This document shows, piece after piece, positions 45,983-57,008 of a DNA stretch of 64,000 bases. Location of the stretch: positions 78,776 to 142,775 of the forward strand of contig ML210178.1 of assembly GCA_004369085.1 (NCBI GenBank). The letters are read 5' to 3'. The position numbers and the translations under genes were made by a program. The first letter of the stretch is position 1, and every line of letters starts with the position of its first letter. The stretch is from Coprinopsis marcescibilis (lineage: Eukaryota; Basidiomycota; Agaricomycetes; Agaricales; Psathyrellaceae). The notes under the pieces are model-generated. The model worked only from the letters and a program-made list of their open reading frames with translations, was not told the origin of the DNA and did no database searches.

Positions 45983-48874
45983 ATGCTCTTACGGGTCTCG
46001 AAGCAGGGATGCTCGAGGGTCGTACAGTCGCTACGTCCATGTCGCGTCCACGCACGACTATTCAGCATCCCAGCAACCGCTATATCCTCCATAGGAAACG
46101 GTACCCTTGAGCAGTCCAAGACGAACTCGAATCGCACAGTCGCCCCAAGAATCGAAGGAGTCAGGGGGGTCGCAACTTTCACAGCGAAGAAGACACCGGA
46201 TGGCCGGAAACTTATGAAGCTGATGAATCAAGGAAGACACGAGGATGTCATTATGCTCCTGTCGGATGTTGTGTTAACGGAGAGGGGAGGAGCAATCCTG
46301 GTGGAAATGGTGCAGCGACTGTTGCAGGGGTTGGACGCAGAACATGTCAAAGGGCTGTTCATCATCTTGAAGGCCCTCCCCAACGCAGCATATGCAAACT
46401 CGGATCTCTGCCAGGCTGTATGGGCGGAACTCTTTGATAGAAGTGGTCACCGAAGGATGGAACTCGCCAAACAATTTGGGATTCTCTGCGCGTCCAAGGG
46501 ATACAGCAACTTTGTAGCGCTGGAAATCATGCCGTATATCTTTACGAAGGCCTCGGAACTCGAGTTTGACCGGTGGAAACACGAGGTCGACGAAGCGATG
46601 GAAGCATTCAATGGTCGCCGAGTGGAAGAGGAGATGTTTGAGGAGGATGAACAGGAGTACTCCTTGTTTGGTCCATCGGCGATGCAACCTAGCGTTTTGC
46701 AACGCGTCGAGGCAACGTTACCGGAGATTCTGCCCGAACCTAACGATGACATGTCATTCTTCGAGGACGGAGGCGGGGACTACCTCATTCAAGCCCTCTC
46801 GAGAGGACCAATCAGGGACCACCAGAGCACTGAAGTTTTGGAGCAATTGGCCGCAGACGGAGAATTCAGGGACGCCTACGAGATGCTTCAAGAGCTGCGA
46901 CATCTCCATACTGCCATCCCAAATTCTGCTGCTTACTTTAAACCGGTGATGGACGCGTGCCGGCAATTGCAGCGGGTGGACGATGACATCAAGTACGAAG
47001 ACAAGGAAGCATACGCCCTTAACTGGCTTAAACTTATTCCCATTGCGCACGATATTCGCGCTTGGACTCCTCAGCTACAGCAAATCCACGACCTCATTTT
47101 CCGATCACCCCTCACCCATCTTTCGTTCATCAAGAAAGCCTCGGTCCTTTTTGCACAGAAAGGGTTCGCTGGCAGAGTGGTCTCCGCGTCCATGGAGACA
47201 ATCTTTCTGTATGGGACACAGGAGGAGAGCGAGGCATTCCTTCAAGAGTTCGATGATGCCAACGCACGTTATTGGGAAATAGAGCCTGAACTTCAGGAAC
47301 ATAGAACAAAGGTCATCAAGACTTATTCCAGGACCAACGCCGTTTTCGCATTAATCACGACCAAAAAGTTCGAACGCGCGTACGAACTGTTCCCCGACCC
47401 TTATCTCCAAGGATACCATCTCCCTCCATGGGTGTACTTCAAGTTCCAGGACCTAATACGGAAGTGGAGGCACCCGGACAGGTACAAGTACCAGGAACTC
47501 GGCCGAGATGCTCTCAGACGTGTTCACGAGTGGAGAGATAGTCGACCAGCCAAAGTACTCGATCCCAGTGCCGAGTTGAACATGCAACCCATCGGGATAC
47601 CCGAACAATGGGGGACTCATCGTCATAATGGCTACGGCGTGCGCATGAAGGGAAGCCTTATCGAAACTCTCCTCGATTTCAGGCGCGCCATCCTCAAGAA
47701 CGGCCGAGCACCAATACCCACAGTAATGCTCAACTTCATCATCCCATATCTCGACAGCGGTCATAGCCGTGGCCTGACACTTCTCCTTAACCTTGCTCTC
47801 AAGCACAACCGCGAGCACGCCCATCTGATTCTCCTGGCAGAAATGCTTTACTATTACGAACGGCGACGGCCAGAGCTGGTCATTGACACTTTTGTCGAGC
47901 ATTACCACCTGATCGGCGTGCCGACTAAGGAGATGCTGCAGATTTACGAGCGATCAGCCCCAATTCCGACTATCGAAAGTGACCCGGACCCCGTGGAGAA
48001 GAAACGAATACATTACACTCGCAGTGACGATCCGTTCAAGACGTCGACGAAGCTTATACCCCCAGCCACCCACACTGGACTTGTTTGGCACGCTCTCTGT
48101 GCTATAGAACAGGATCCAAACCGTGTGCGAAGTCTCTACCGCAAACTATATCAGCTTGCCTCCACCCGACTCGACGCAGAGGAGGAGCTATCCAACCAGG
48201 GAATCAGGACATTGGCCGATCCCAAGCCAGAAAATACCCCTGTCCTGAACAGTTGGGCATTTACGCCGTTCTTCCGGAAAGTCGGGAGGTACTTCGGTGT
48301 GTCTGAGGCAGCGAAGGTTCTGGGAGATATTGTGGAACTGAAGCTGCGACCAGATGTCTATCACCTTACGGAGCTGGCGGGGTTGTATGCGCGTGTTGGT
48401 GATGAAGAAAAGGCGTTGACGATTTTGAGTAAGCTGGAAGCAAGCGTTAAGGAGCGGAAAGAGCAGCACGACCTGGATTCGGACTCAAACCCCTTTAACG
48501 CGTCTTCACTCGATCCCGATGAGATCATGTATAAATCCATTTTTGTTGGGTTTGTGCAGGGACGTCGCTGGACTGCTGCTGAGAATGTGGACCAGCGGTA
48601 TCGAGCGAAGTATGAGGTTCAACCCAATCCAGACGAACCTGACGCGTATTACGAGGCGTGTACGAGGATGCAATACTACAAAGAGCAATGTCAAACATGG
48701 CACTTGCCAGAGGTGCGCAGATTTGGCTTTTCCCTTCGCTTCGCGACAATATTGATATGTCGGTACAGCAACAGGAACAATCGCCAGTCAATTTTAGATA
48801 GTAGTTTGCACCCCAGTCATAGCCTGTGTACGTGCATTATCACAAAGCCGGAGTCATTGGGTTTACAATCCTGA
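45983..48874 (+). CDS. Large mitochondrial-targeted helical-repeat protein (PPR-like)
   Basis: A single long exon encodes about 963 residues from the ATG at 45983. The N-terminus (MLLRVSKQGCSRVVQSLRPC) is rich in Arg and hydroxylated residues and lacks acidic ones, as in mitochondrial presequences. The rest is almost all predicted helix, with repeated 30-40 residue helical hairpins such as EQLAADGEFRDAYEMLQELR and TELAGLYARVGDEEKALTIL, which resemble degenerate pentatricopeptide or TPR units. A likely role is mitochondrial RNA processing or translation, but no specific family is recognised. The last 45 residues after HLPE may be intronic read-through: a GTGCGC donor-like site sits at about 48712, so the true C-terminus is uncertain. 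Confidence 0.75.
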   Translation: MLLRVSKQGCSRVVQSLRPCRVHARLFSIPATAISSIGNGTLEQSKTNSNRTVAPRIEGVRGVATFTAKKTPDGRKLMKLMNQGRHEDVIMLLSDVVLTERGGAILVEMVQRLLQGLDAEHVKGLFIILKALPNAAYANSDLCQAVWAELFDRSGHRRMELAKQFGILCASKGYSNFVALEIMPYIFTKASELEFDRWKHEVDEAMEAFNGRRVEEEMFEEDEQEYSLFGPSAMQPSVLQRVEATLPEILPEPNDDMSFFEDGGGDYLIQALSRGPIRDHQSTEVLEQLAADGEFRDAYEMLQELRHLHTAIPNSAAYFKPVMDACRQLQRVDDDIKYEDKEAYALNWLKLIPIAHDIRAWTPQLQQIHDLIFRSPLTHLSFIKKASVLFAQKGFAGRVVSASMETIFLYGTQEESEAFLQEFDDANARYWEIEPELQEHRTKVIKTYSRTNAVFALITTKKFERAYELFPDPYLQGYHLPPWVYFKFQDLIRKWRHPDRYKYQELGRDALRRVHEWRDSRPAKVLDPSAELNMQPIGIPEQWGTHRHNGYGVRMKGSLIETLLDFRRAILKNGRAPIPTVMLNFIIPYLDSGHSRGLTLLLNLALKHNREHAHLILLAEMLYYYERRRPELVIDTFVEHYHLIGVPTKEMLQIYERSAPIPTIESDPDPVEKKRIHYTRSDDPFKTSTKLIPPATHTGLVWHALCAIEQDPNRVRSLYRKLYQLASTRLDAEEELSNQGIRTLADPKPENTPVLNSWAFTPFFRKVGRYFGVSEAAKVLGDIVELKLRPDVYHLTELAGLYARVGDEEKALTILSKLEASVKERKEQHDLDSDSNPFNASSLDPDEIMYKSIFVGFVQGRRWTAAENVDQRYRAKYEVQPNPDEPDAYYEACTRMQYYKEQCQTWHLPEVRRFGFSLRFATILICRYSNRNNRQSILDSSLHPSHSLCTCIITKPESLGLQS

Positions 48875-50834
48875 GAACTCCACATTAGAGTCAAGGTAGT
48901 CAAGGAATAGAACACACCTCACAACCGCATCTCAATCTGTGGCTTAACAGTCACCTCCGCGCAACGATGGACGGCGCATGGGACAAGTGATAAGGGCACG
49001 TCCGGTGGTTAGGGTTTCGGAGGACTGTACCTCTTTAGTAGAGGATAGCGGACGTTGATGTTGCTTTGCTTTGGGAGTTTTACCAATAGACGGAAAGGAT
49101 TTTCTTGGTTACGGAAAATGGCAAGCCTTCCGCAAGACGCACGATCGACAGTGACTAGTGAGATTGACTGGTGGTACGTAAGTAAAGGATTCGGATGTAG
49201 GCAAAGATAGGCTTCTCTGGCGAGCTACTTACACCCTGCTAGTTGGAGTAACGGCGGTCTATTCGAAATGTTGCAGTCTACGTAACTTTGGCAGGCCGGT
49301 TGTGAACTTGGATTGCAGTCCTATCGATGAAACCTGCCTGCCCGAGCAATGGGGAGGACACGTTGCCATCACCCTGATCCCAAAAGTGTTGAGGGTACGC
49401 ATAATGCTTTCAGTTACTAAATGGACTCAAAATCACATTGATAGGGGAACCAAACGGAGCAACGTCCTCCAACTCCGGGGTCAAAGACAGCTGGAGTGCC
49501 CCAATGTTTTATTCCAAGTGCTCAATTTGCGACCTCCTGTGATGAGGAAAACATGTGTGCCTTTTGCATAACATACGCAACAGCGACTGCGCAAATAGAT
49601 GCCAGTTCACTCGGGGAGTACCATGCGGCCTGCAACGTCCGAGTGTCTGACCAGCAGTGTCATAATCAGGGTAGAGTAAAGACAAATGCGATAACGACGT
49701 AGAACAAACCGAACACCGGCAGCCATCAATGCATTTCTTTCCAATCGCAGCAGCCGCGAGATTGGGATTTTTGGATTTCTGGACGGTCAAACAGTTGCAT
49801 CTCCTAGCCCAAAGGGCACGGAGTGTTTTGAGCCCCCATCAGCTCCACAGGAAGAGGCATAACACTTGGCAGGATATCGTTATAGCGACAACGATGTCTG
49901 GATCGGGGGAAACAACATCATCCGAAGGGTGAGGTTATCGTAATCTCATTTCATCCATAACATCGTGCATTACGCAACGTCAACGTTGAGCTCGCTAAGA
50001 TATAGGCTTACCTTGCCCATAACATGGATTTTTAACAATTCACAGCGACAATGTGGGTGAACCTCAGCAGCCTCGTACTTTATCTTTCTCCAGATTCTAA
50101 GGGAGCCTCTTCCGTATGTCTCTGTTTCTTCTTGCCAAAGCAACGGCGAAAAAAGAGCTAGACTTATCAAGGAACAGCCCCAGGTCAGGCAACCATTTCA
50201 TCAGAAATCAGGAGTGTTATTTCACCATAAGGCTATGTTACATGGTAGTCTCCCGGCCGCCTGAGTAACTGCCTTTCTGTTATCGAGCAAGGGTCTATGA
50301 CTCCCTTCGGCTGGCATTACAGTAGCTCTCTGAGACTATTAGCCCTCCTTGCCTATATCATTTCTCTATCGCCGAGCTCATAAGGCAATCGTAAGTCTTG
50401 ATGAAAAACACTTTTTCAGTTGAGTTTTGACGCGTCGAGCTTCTCTGAATCGGCTCGCACCGCCTCAATTTGAGAGTTAGGAAGAAGTGGCGAATATCCA
50501 CCTTGGTTCGTAGCGGGCTTTTGCAACACCACCGCGTTAGTCAGGCTGAAGTTATCCGGATGTCGGGATGAAACTACTATAACTCGGTCCAACGGAGGCG
50601 TGCCGGATTAAGCAGCGAGATCTCAAGATTGGACTGCACAGCCGTCGTCTTGGCATGACGTCGGCCTTGCTCGGCAAAAGTCGTGAGAAATCATTGCCTA
50701 GACAATAGACAATAGTCACAGGGGAATTAAGCAGAATGACGGCCTGACCTCGGACTCGTTTGTATCATACCCCATACTACCAGGAATAGGAAGAGGCAGC
50801 GTCTGGAAGCGCTTGAGCTCATTCAACGACCACA
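48875..50834. other. Intergenic, no gene seen
   Basis: About 2 kb with only short frames on both strands and no recognised motif. The last 200-300 bp should hold the promoter of the ferric reductase. Confidence 0.4.
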
Positions 50835-53075
50835 ATGTCCCGACATGGAGCACCACCGGTGGTGCCAGATCAATTTAAACCGGTTTTGTACGTTGTTAAC
50901 TGAACATCCAATGGCTTTCTGTCTGATTGTGATAACAGGATAGCGGATATCGACAGACTATGGCAGAAGAATTTTACGATAATATGGACTTCTGTCCTGG
51001 CTTTCTTCGTCTTGATATCCTTGCCACATCTTATACGATCGATAAGAAACGGGAGGGCATTTAAAGGTGTATTTGGGGTTTCCGAGAGCTGGGGAGAGCC
51101 TCGATACCAGGCATTAAGTTCTGGAAGCAACGAAACCATCTCGAAAGGATCAAACAAGAGGCCAGTAGATGCATTTGTCGACAAGTTTCTGTCTATCTGC
51201 TGGTGGTCTTTACCAGGCCTCGAGCTTACTCTTGGTCAAGGTGTGTTGCGTTTCTGGTTACCATGCATCGGCTCTTACGTCCTGCGCAGTCGTTATCCTT
51301 GGAGGATATATTGTCGCAGTGCTGACGACAATCATGACTGATGCGAACTTAAACAAGAATTCCAATCGTTCAGGTGCGTTTATGGCCCTCTGCAACTGCC
51401 GCAGACGGATCTTATCTTCTATTCAGGCTTCATCGCTGTTGCCCAGCTTCCGGTTGTATTCCTTTTTGCGACCAAGAACTCTGCCCTCTCGCTGATACTC
51501 GGGCCTGGTCATGGCTACGAGAAGCTCAACTACATTCACAAATGGGCCGGCCGCTGCATCTTCATCGCTTCAACTCTCCATGGCGTCCTCTGGATACAGA
51601 ACCACAAGAAGACAGACATGCCGATCCTCGGAGAACTCAAAGAGACAACTGGAATCGCGGCATTCGGTGTTCTCTCTGTCATGGTCCTGACTTCTTTGCG
51701 ACCCTTTCGACGGTGGTTCTACGAGGTGTTCAATATTATCCAGTAAGCCCGGTCACGTTCCCCGACAGGCACACGTATGCTGACTGATATGTACCTTCCA
51801 CAAGCATCTTGGCATTTGTGTCATTCTACATCACCCTCTGCTACCATACTCCAAACTACATTGGTCCTTATTTTTACCCCCCACTCGCCTTCTATGGTCT
51901 TGACTTGCTTATGCGAATGTTCCGAGTCAGAATCAAGGACGCCATCCTGGTTCCGCCAAATTCGCAGCTTACCTTGGTGCGCTCTCAGGCACACCTCCAG
52001 ATCTTGTTCCACTTGCTCATTCAAACCTCGTTCCTAGATTCACATCCCGGATTGCACGGATGGATGGGTTGCAGGGCAACACATCCGTTTACGTGTCTTT
52101 TCATCAGGACGGATATTTGAAGCGCATCCGTTGACCATCTTTTCTGCCCCACCTGGACTCTCATGCATCACGTCGTTCCCTAGTGGGATCAATCTTGGTG
52201 CTCGTGTTATGGGCGACTGGACCAAAGCATTGAATGCCTATGCCCGTGATACTGGAAAACTTATCAAGGAGCAAGAAAAAGAATGCGAAAAGGAATCGAA
52301 AGGGCAGGGCAGTGCTGTCGGTTCATCAGACATAGCAGAAGTTCCTGTCCAGGTCATGTTCGATGGACCATACGGTGGTTGCAGTCTCGACCTTGGACGC
52401 TACGAGACTGTTCTGTTGTTCGCCGGCGGCGCTGGAGCCACTTTCACAATTGGCCTTCTTGATGACATCGTTGGCCGATGTGTGACGCTGAAGAGGCGTG
52501 GGGGCGAAATTACCAAGAGAATCGAATTTGCGTGGTGCATCCGCTCCTTTGGTAACGTCACCCTTTTCTTTGAATCATGCTTTACATCTGACGCCAAATG
52601 GTTAGGTTCGCTCGATTGGTTTGCCCCGGCTTTAATGGATATCGCAAAGGTCGCTGAGTCATCGGACCTTGCGCTGCATATCTCTGTCTACGTGACATGC
52701 CTCTGCAACCCGGAGGCCGTTCCCCCGATCCCCAACTGCGACGTCACTATCGTCAGACCGACAATCTACAAGGTCTTGGTTGATCTCGTTACACCACCGA
52801 CGCAAACTTCTGCCTCCAAACTTTCAACAACCAGCGGCGTTGTCAAGCGACCGTCAACAGCGATAACTGCCGAATCCTCTGCTACTGAAGACGTAGATAA
52901 TGCCGGTCCCGCGATTAGCAGCCGACTCCCCTGGGTTGGTTTGGAGGGCGGTATCGCTCTTTGCGCCAGTGGGCCTGAAGGTTTAACGAGAGAAGCTGCC
53001 AACGCTGTAGCCCGACTGCAACTCAGCAAGAATATCGGTCCTGTTGGTGTACACACCGAAGTATTTGGATTGTAA
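50835..53075 (+). CDS. Ferric reductase (FRE / NOX-like flavocytochrome b)
   Basis: Exon 1 gives MSRHGAPPVVPDQFKPV, then a GTACGT...AACAG intron and IADIDRLWQKNFTIIWTSVL with the first TM helix. The ferric reductase TM domain has one bis-His pair in YIHKWAGRCIFIASTLHG and a second in NIIHILAFVSFYITLCYHTP (across an intron near 51742-51806), so both hemes can bind. The FAD domain has DGWVAGQHIRLRV and AHPLTIFSAPP; the NAD(P)H domain has VMFDGPYGG, LLFAGGAGATFTIG, a GGIALCASGPEGL motif and terminal TEVFGL. An intron near 52551-52607 joins CIRSFG to SLDWFAPALMDIA. The family reduces Fe3+ or Cu2+ outside the cell for high-affinity uptake and can feed Fenton chemistry in wood decay. No permease or multicopper ferroxidase is adjacent. 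Confidence 0.92.
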
Positions 53076-53610
53076 GCATAGCCTACTATGCCAGTATGTT
53101 GCTATTGGCACTGTTTTCGAGGTTCTCTGTACTTTACTCATTTAAGCTTGATGTATTATGATTCTGATTGCGAAATCTTTGCGGTGACAGGTTTCTTGGG
53201 CTCGCTGGGTGTAAAGGAGTTATTCTGAAATGAACTCGATACGTCGGCGTTGTGCTTGAAGTTTAACCCATGTATCCTCATTTGGGATCCGTCCTAGAGG
53301 CTGATAGGTTAATTTGGACTAATCCGTTATGGGACTCTCTCCGCGTCACAGCTTCGGATGGGCCAGGCTTTTGCTCCCTCATGAAAGGTCCCTGATGCGG
53401 ATGGCCCCTGATCCGATGACGATATTACATTATATTAACTCCGCAGCCCATCTATCAGCTCCCTCTCTCTTGTCAACAGCTACACCCACCATCGAACTCT
53501 GACTACCACAATCTACATTTACTCGCTCCCTCTCTCTTGCAACCGCTACACCCATTGAACTCCGACTGATACAACCTACACTTGCGACTAACACCCATCT
53601 CTACCTCACA
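53076..53610. promoter_or_regulatory. Promoter of the first GFA gene, with tandem duplication
   Basis: The 535-bp interval ends with a CT-rich leader just before the start codon at 53611. It contains the roughly 65-bp direct duplication listed separately. Confidence 0.5.
53458..53584 (+). repeat. Two-copy direct repeat, unit about 65 bp
   Basis: Both copies begin GCTCCCTCTCTCTTG (53458 and 53525). They continue through GCTACACCCA, GAACTC and GACT blocks into AATCTACA or AACCTACA. Copies differ by scattered substitutions and 1-2 bp gaps, so the duplication is not brand new. It sits in the probable promoter or 5' UTR of the GFA gene. Confidence 0.85.
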
Positions 53611-55080
53611 ATGTCCCCAACCTCGTCTAGGCCCTCAACTCCACAAGCTACAACGTACGTTAAGGCCAGATGCCACTGTGGACTTAATGAATTCCGTGCA
53701 GGCTTCCCTACATCAGCGCTACCTATCTCAAGCGACCTCTGCCACTGTTCTTCCTGCCGCCACAGCTCAGGACAAATGGCAGTATATCACGTTGACGTCT
53801 TCGACCTTCTCTGCCACGACTCCGATGAACCTTTCCATTTCAAGAAGATGGCCGGGTGCGACGGCGATGGAGACCTCATTGCCTATCAGAGTTCGAATGA
53901 CGGAGTGCGTTATTCATGTTCGGTTTGCTCGTCTCAGTTGTTTTTTCGCTACCTCGGGAAAGTAGTGGAAGGCAGCGACGGAGAGCGAGAGGGTGGTTAT
54001 CTGCGCGTCGCGGCAGGGGCATTGGAGAGGACCGAAGGCATTGTTAAACCCGGATACCACATTTACGTCCAGGACACCATTGATGGAGGATTAGCGGACC
54101 ATTTGAGAAGCATAGCCGGGGTTGACCTACCGAGATACAGTCTTGATGTGGGGTCCGAGAAACTACCGCCTGGTTGGAAGGACGAGAAGTTGTCAAAGCA
54201 AGGCAGCAGGGACGAAGATGGAGAACTAGGACCGACGCCAACGAAGAGCGATGATACCCTCCACTTTTCATGCCACTGCAAATCAGTGCAGTTCGGCATC
54301 ACTCGACCATCGTCGGTATCGAGCTTTCCCTCTGCGGCGTATCCGGACTTACTTTACCCCCACGATACTACTCGATTATCGAAAGTTCGGAATTTCGAAG
54401 ATACAAAGTGGTGGCTTCACCCTCCTGGCTCGGCGCACCCGACTAAATACCTTGCAGGTCATTGTGCCTGTGTTTATTGCCGCCTGACGAGTGGGTTCGA
54501 GCTACAATCGTGGCTATACGTACCGCTCGCGAACATTGTCGACAGAGAAGGAAAATCTTTCACCCTTTTCGAGGATAATGACGACGAAGATCTCCGGGTT
54601 ATTCGTGAAGCGGTCGACAAACTGGGGATCACGCAGCTACACATTCCAGAAGAAAGGGCCAGTCGAAAGAAATTAAAGGGGTTGAAGCAGTACATATCCA
54701 GCCCAGGACGCTATCGAGAGTTCTGTCCTAAATGCGGCGCAACCGTGTTTGCGTGGCAGGCAGGACGGCCAGACTTAATTTGTGCGGCTGTCGGATTGGT
54801 GGACGAGACACAGGATGGCGCTAGGGCTGAAGGGTGGTTCACTTGGTGCTTGGATAGGGTTGGGTTCTCAGAACAGGCCGTCAGTCCTGCGACAGTTGGC
54901 GGGTTACTCAAGGGGATGCAGGCGTCGAAGATAGAGACCGCTGACGGGGTGCCTGCCAAATCAGTGAAGTTGGCAACCCCCCTGTTACCGGTTAGGGCTG
55001 GCATTGGCTATGTCGAGAGGAAAGAAACCAGCTCTGCCGCAACTTCAGCAAGATTTGTGGACGGAATTCAGGCGTCTTGA
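53611..55080 (+). CDS. Double-GFA (CENP-V) zinc-binding domain protein 1
   Basis: An intronless 489-residue frame. The first GFA/CENP-V module carries Cys21-x-Cys23, Cys44-x-Cys46-x2-Cys49 (CHCSSCRHSSGQM) and Cys103-x2-Cys106. The second carries Cys221-x-Cys223, Cys285-x-Cys287-x2-Cys290 (GHCACVYCRLTSGF) and Cys372-x2-Cys375 (EFCPKCGATVFAW). Each module therefore has the full set of seven Zn-ligand cysteines. The family was named for glutathione-dependent formaldehyde-activating enzyme (Gfa), although many members have unknown substrates; a role in handling thiol adducts is inference. The neighbour at 55375-56757 is a tandem paralogue with the same two-module layout. It has no signal peptide, so it should be cytosolic. 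Confidence 0.9.
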   Translation: MSPTSSRPSTPQATTYVKARCHCGLNEFRAGFPTSALPISSDLCHCSSCRHSSGQMAVYHVDVFDLLCHDSDEPFHFKKMAGCDGDGDLIAYQSSNDGVRYSCSVCSSQLFFRYLGKVVEGSDGEREGGYLRVAAGALERTEGIVKPGYHIYVQDTIDGGLADHLRSIAGVDLPRYSLDVGSEKLPPGWKDEKLSKQGSRDEDGELGPTPTKSDDTLHFSCHCKSVQFGITRPSSVSSFPSAAYPDLLYPHDTTRLSKVRNFEDTKWWLHPPGSAHPTKYLAGHCACVYCRLTSGFELQSWLYVPLANIVDREGKSFTLFEDNDDEDLRVIREAVDKLGITQLHIPEERASRKKLKGLKQYISSPGRYREFCPKCGATVFAWQAGRPDLICAAVGLVDETQDGARAEGWFTWCLDRVGFSEQAVSPATVGGLLKGMQASKIETADGVPAKSVKLATPLLPVRAGIGYVERKETSSAATSARFVDGIQAS

Positions 55081-55374
55081 ATGGTACTACTTTACTACTA
55101 AATTTGTGAGTTGGGTTTGCTGGTTATCTGGGTAGCGTCATCTGATTTACTCCTCAGGTAATATTTCTGTATATTATATTCCCTACCAATCTGATGCTCC
55201 GTTTGCTGTAAACCAAGCTTCAACTTTTTTGGAACGCTGACAGAATGGTGGAAATTCGACGACGTCATGTCTCACATCCCAGGTATCTTGCTGACGATAC
55301 ACTAACTCGAACACCTTCTTCCTTCTTCCTTCTTCCTTCTTCCTTCTTCCTCACCCGCCCGTATTCTAGCGTAT
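55081..55374. promoter_or_regulatory. Promoter of the second GFA gene
   Basis: The 294-bp gap between the tandem paralogues must contain the 3' end of the first gene and the promoter of the second, including the 7-bp microsatellite. Confidence 0.5.
55314..55351 (+). repeat. (TTCTTCC)5 pyrimidine microsatellite
   Basis: A five-copy 7-bp pyrimidine tract lies 24 bp upstream of the start codon of the second GFA gene, where fungal promoters often have CT-rich start-site elements. Confidence 0.92.
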
Positions 55375-56757
55375 ATGTCTACCCCGCCTCCAAACTACGG
55401 TGCTGCCAGCGAGGAAGTTGCTGACGTATCTTCATCGGATTCGGATACATCTTTACCAACCACCTCTTTTGAGGTCCTTGGAGGGTTGCCGCGATCAGCT
55501 GGCCAAACCCCACCCCCATCTCTTTCCAGGAAGTTGAGCGTGCCTGTCATTGAAACGGTCGGGGACCTGACATATGCCCACGCAACATGCCACTGTGGCC
55601 GAAGCAGCATGCGGGTGGCCTTCGAAACCAAGCGGATCCCCATACCAGTCAGCATCTGCAACTGCAGCTCTTGCCGCCATATTAGTGGACAAATGGCATT
55701 TTATTCCGTTCGCATCAACGGAAAACCTATAGCCGTCGGCCTTGAAAACGAATTTCCGATAGACAGACTTACCGTTTATCAACCTGCCGACCAAGAAGGG
55801 ATTACTCGCTACTTTTGCGGCACTTGCTCCGCCCATGTCCTGGTGCATATTGACGAGTCGAAGCTTCCCCGCCCCGGACTCGACCACGGAGTGCTAGACG
55901 GCTCAACCAAAGGTGTTCACGGTAGCGTTGTCGGAAAATCGGAGAGTTGGCGAGTCGTAGGTGGGGCGTTGAGACAGGTAGATGGAGTTTTACAACCGAC
56001 CAGCCATATTCAGGTCGCATCCACCATGGATGGAGGATTTGCGAACCAGTTACCGGTCGTCAATGGCGTCAAGCTTAAACGCTTCTCTCAGGGGAAGGGC
56101 AGCGAGGAGCTCCCTATGGACTGGAAATCACCTTTGCTCAAGGAAGGACAGCCTGATGATGAACTCCATGCCCGTTGCCATTGTGGTGCGGTCTCCTTCT
56201 ACATCTCTCATCCTCAGGAGATAGCGAGTCGGACGTCAGCTCCCTATCCGGACATCATCTTCCCCATCTCCATCACGCGTCGCTCCATTCTGCGCAATGT
56301 CAAGGACGACAAGTGGTGGCTTCGCTCACCGATCAAAGAGGGTGGGCCCGTCAGGTACCTAGCCGGACACTGTGCCTGTAATTATTGCCGCATGTCTAGC
56401 GGCTTCGAAGTTCAGTCATGGGGATGGGTAGCAAGGGCACATATCCGGGAAGAAGGATTTTCTAAGGAAGAGCCCTTGACACTGGCGCATCTCGATCTAC
56501 GGCCTAAAGGCTTAAAGCAATACGTTTCCAGTCCTGGGCAATACCGAGAGTTTTGTGGTACATGTGGCGCGACGGCTTTCTGGTGGAATGTTGGGAGAAT
56601 GGATGTTATATGTGTAGCTATGGGGTTGCTCAACCAGGATCAAGATGGAGCGAGGGCTGAACATTGGTTTGATTGGAGCAAAGGGAGGGTTAGCTTTTCC
56701 GAAAGCCCGACCAGTCCATTCATCATTCAAGGGATAATTGACGCATTACCGCCCTAG
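55375..56757 (+). CDS. Double-GFA (CENP-V) zinc-binding domain protein 2
   Basis: An intronless 460-residue frame. A disordered N-terminal extension of about 65 residues (rich in Ser, Asp and Pro) is absent from paralogue 1. Module 1 holds Cys72-x-Cys74, Cys95-x-Cys97-x2-Cys100 (CNCSSCRHISGQMAFY) and a CGTC pair. Module 2 holds HARCHCGAVSFYIS, GHCACNYCRMSSGFEVQSW and EFCGTCGATAFWW. All zinc-ligand cysteines are kept in both modules. Shared blocks with paralogue 1 (SSPGxYREFC, GARAExWFxW, ASTMDGGFANQL/QDTIDGGLADHL) show that the pair arose by duplication of an already two-module gene. Function as for paralogue 1: formaldehyde or thiol-adduct chemistry is possible but unproven. Confidence 0.9.
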   Translation: MSTPPPNYGAASEEVADVSSSDSDTSLPTTSFEVLGGLPRSAGQTPPPSLSRKLSVPVIETVGDLTYAHATCHCGRSSMRVAFETKRIPIPVSICNCSSCRHISGQMAFYSVRINGKPIAVGLENEFPIDRLTVYQPADQEGITRYFCGTCSAHVLVHIDESKLPRPGLDHGVLDGSTKGVHGSVVGKSESWRVVGGALRQVDGVLQPTSHIQVASTMDGGFANQLPVVNGVKLKRFSQGKGSEELPMDWKSPLLKEGQPDDELHARCHCGAVSFYISHPQEIASRTSAPYPDIIFPISITRRSILRNVKDDKWWLRSPIKEGGPVRYLAGHCACNYCRMSSGFEVQSWGWVARAHIREEGFSKEEPLTLAHLDLRPKGLKQYVSSPGQYREFCGTCGATAFWWNVGRMDVICVAMGLLNQDQDGARAEHWFDWSKGRVSFSESPTSPFIIQGIIDALPP

Positions 56758-57008
56758 GTAGTCAATTGTACGTTATTACTATTACCATCTATCCTCGATT
56801 GGTGTTTGCATTTCTTGTCAGGCCTTGTCAATTCACATCACAGCAATGCAATCAATTTCTTGTATCTTGTAGTAGAGTTCGTGTTCATTAAATACATTGA
56901 GACCAGTTGGGGATCGTATTAAGCGACTCAAGGGCTCGCCAAATCCTTCATTGAATTGTGCCTTGCATACCGTGCTGGTATTCGTGTACAATTCACTTCC
57001 ATGGCCAT

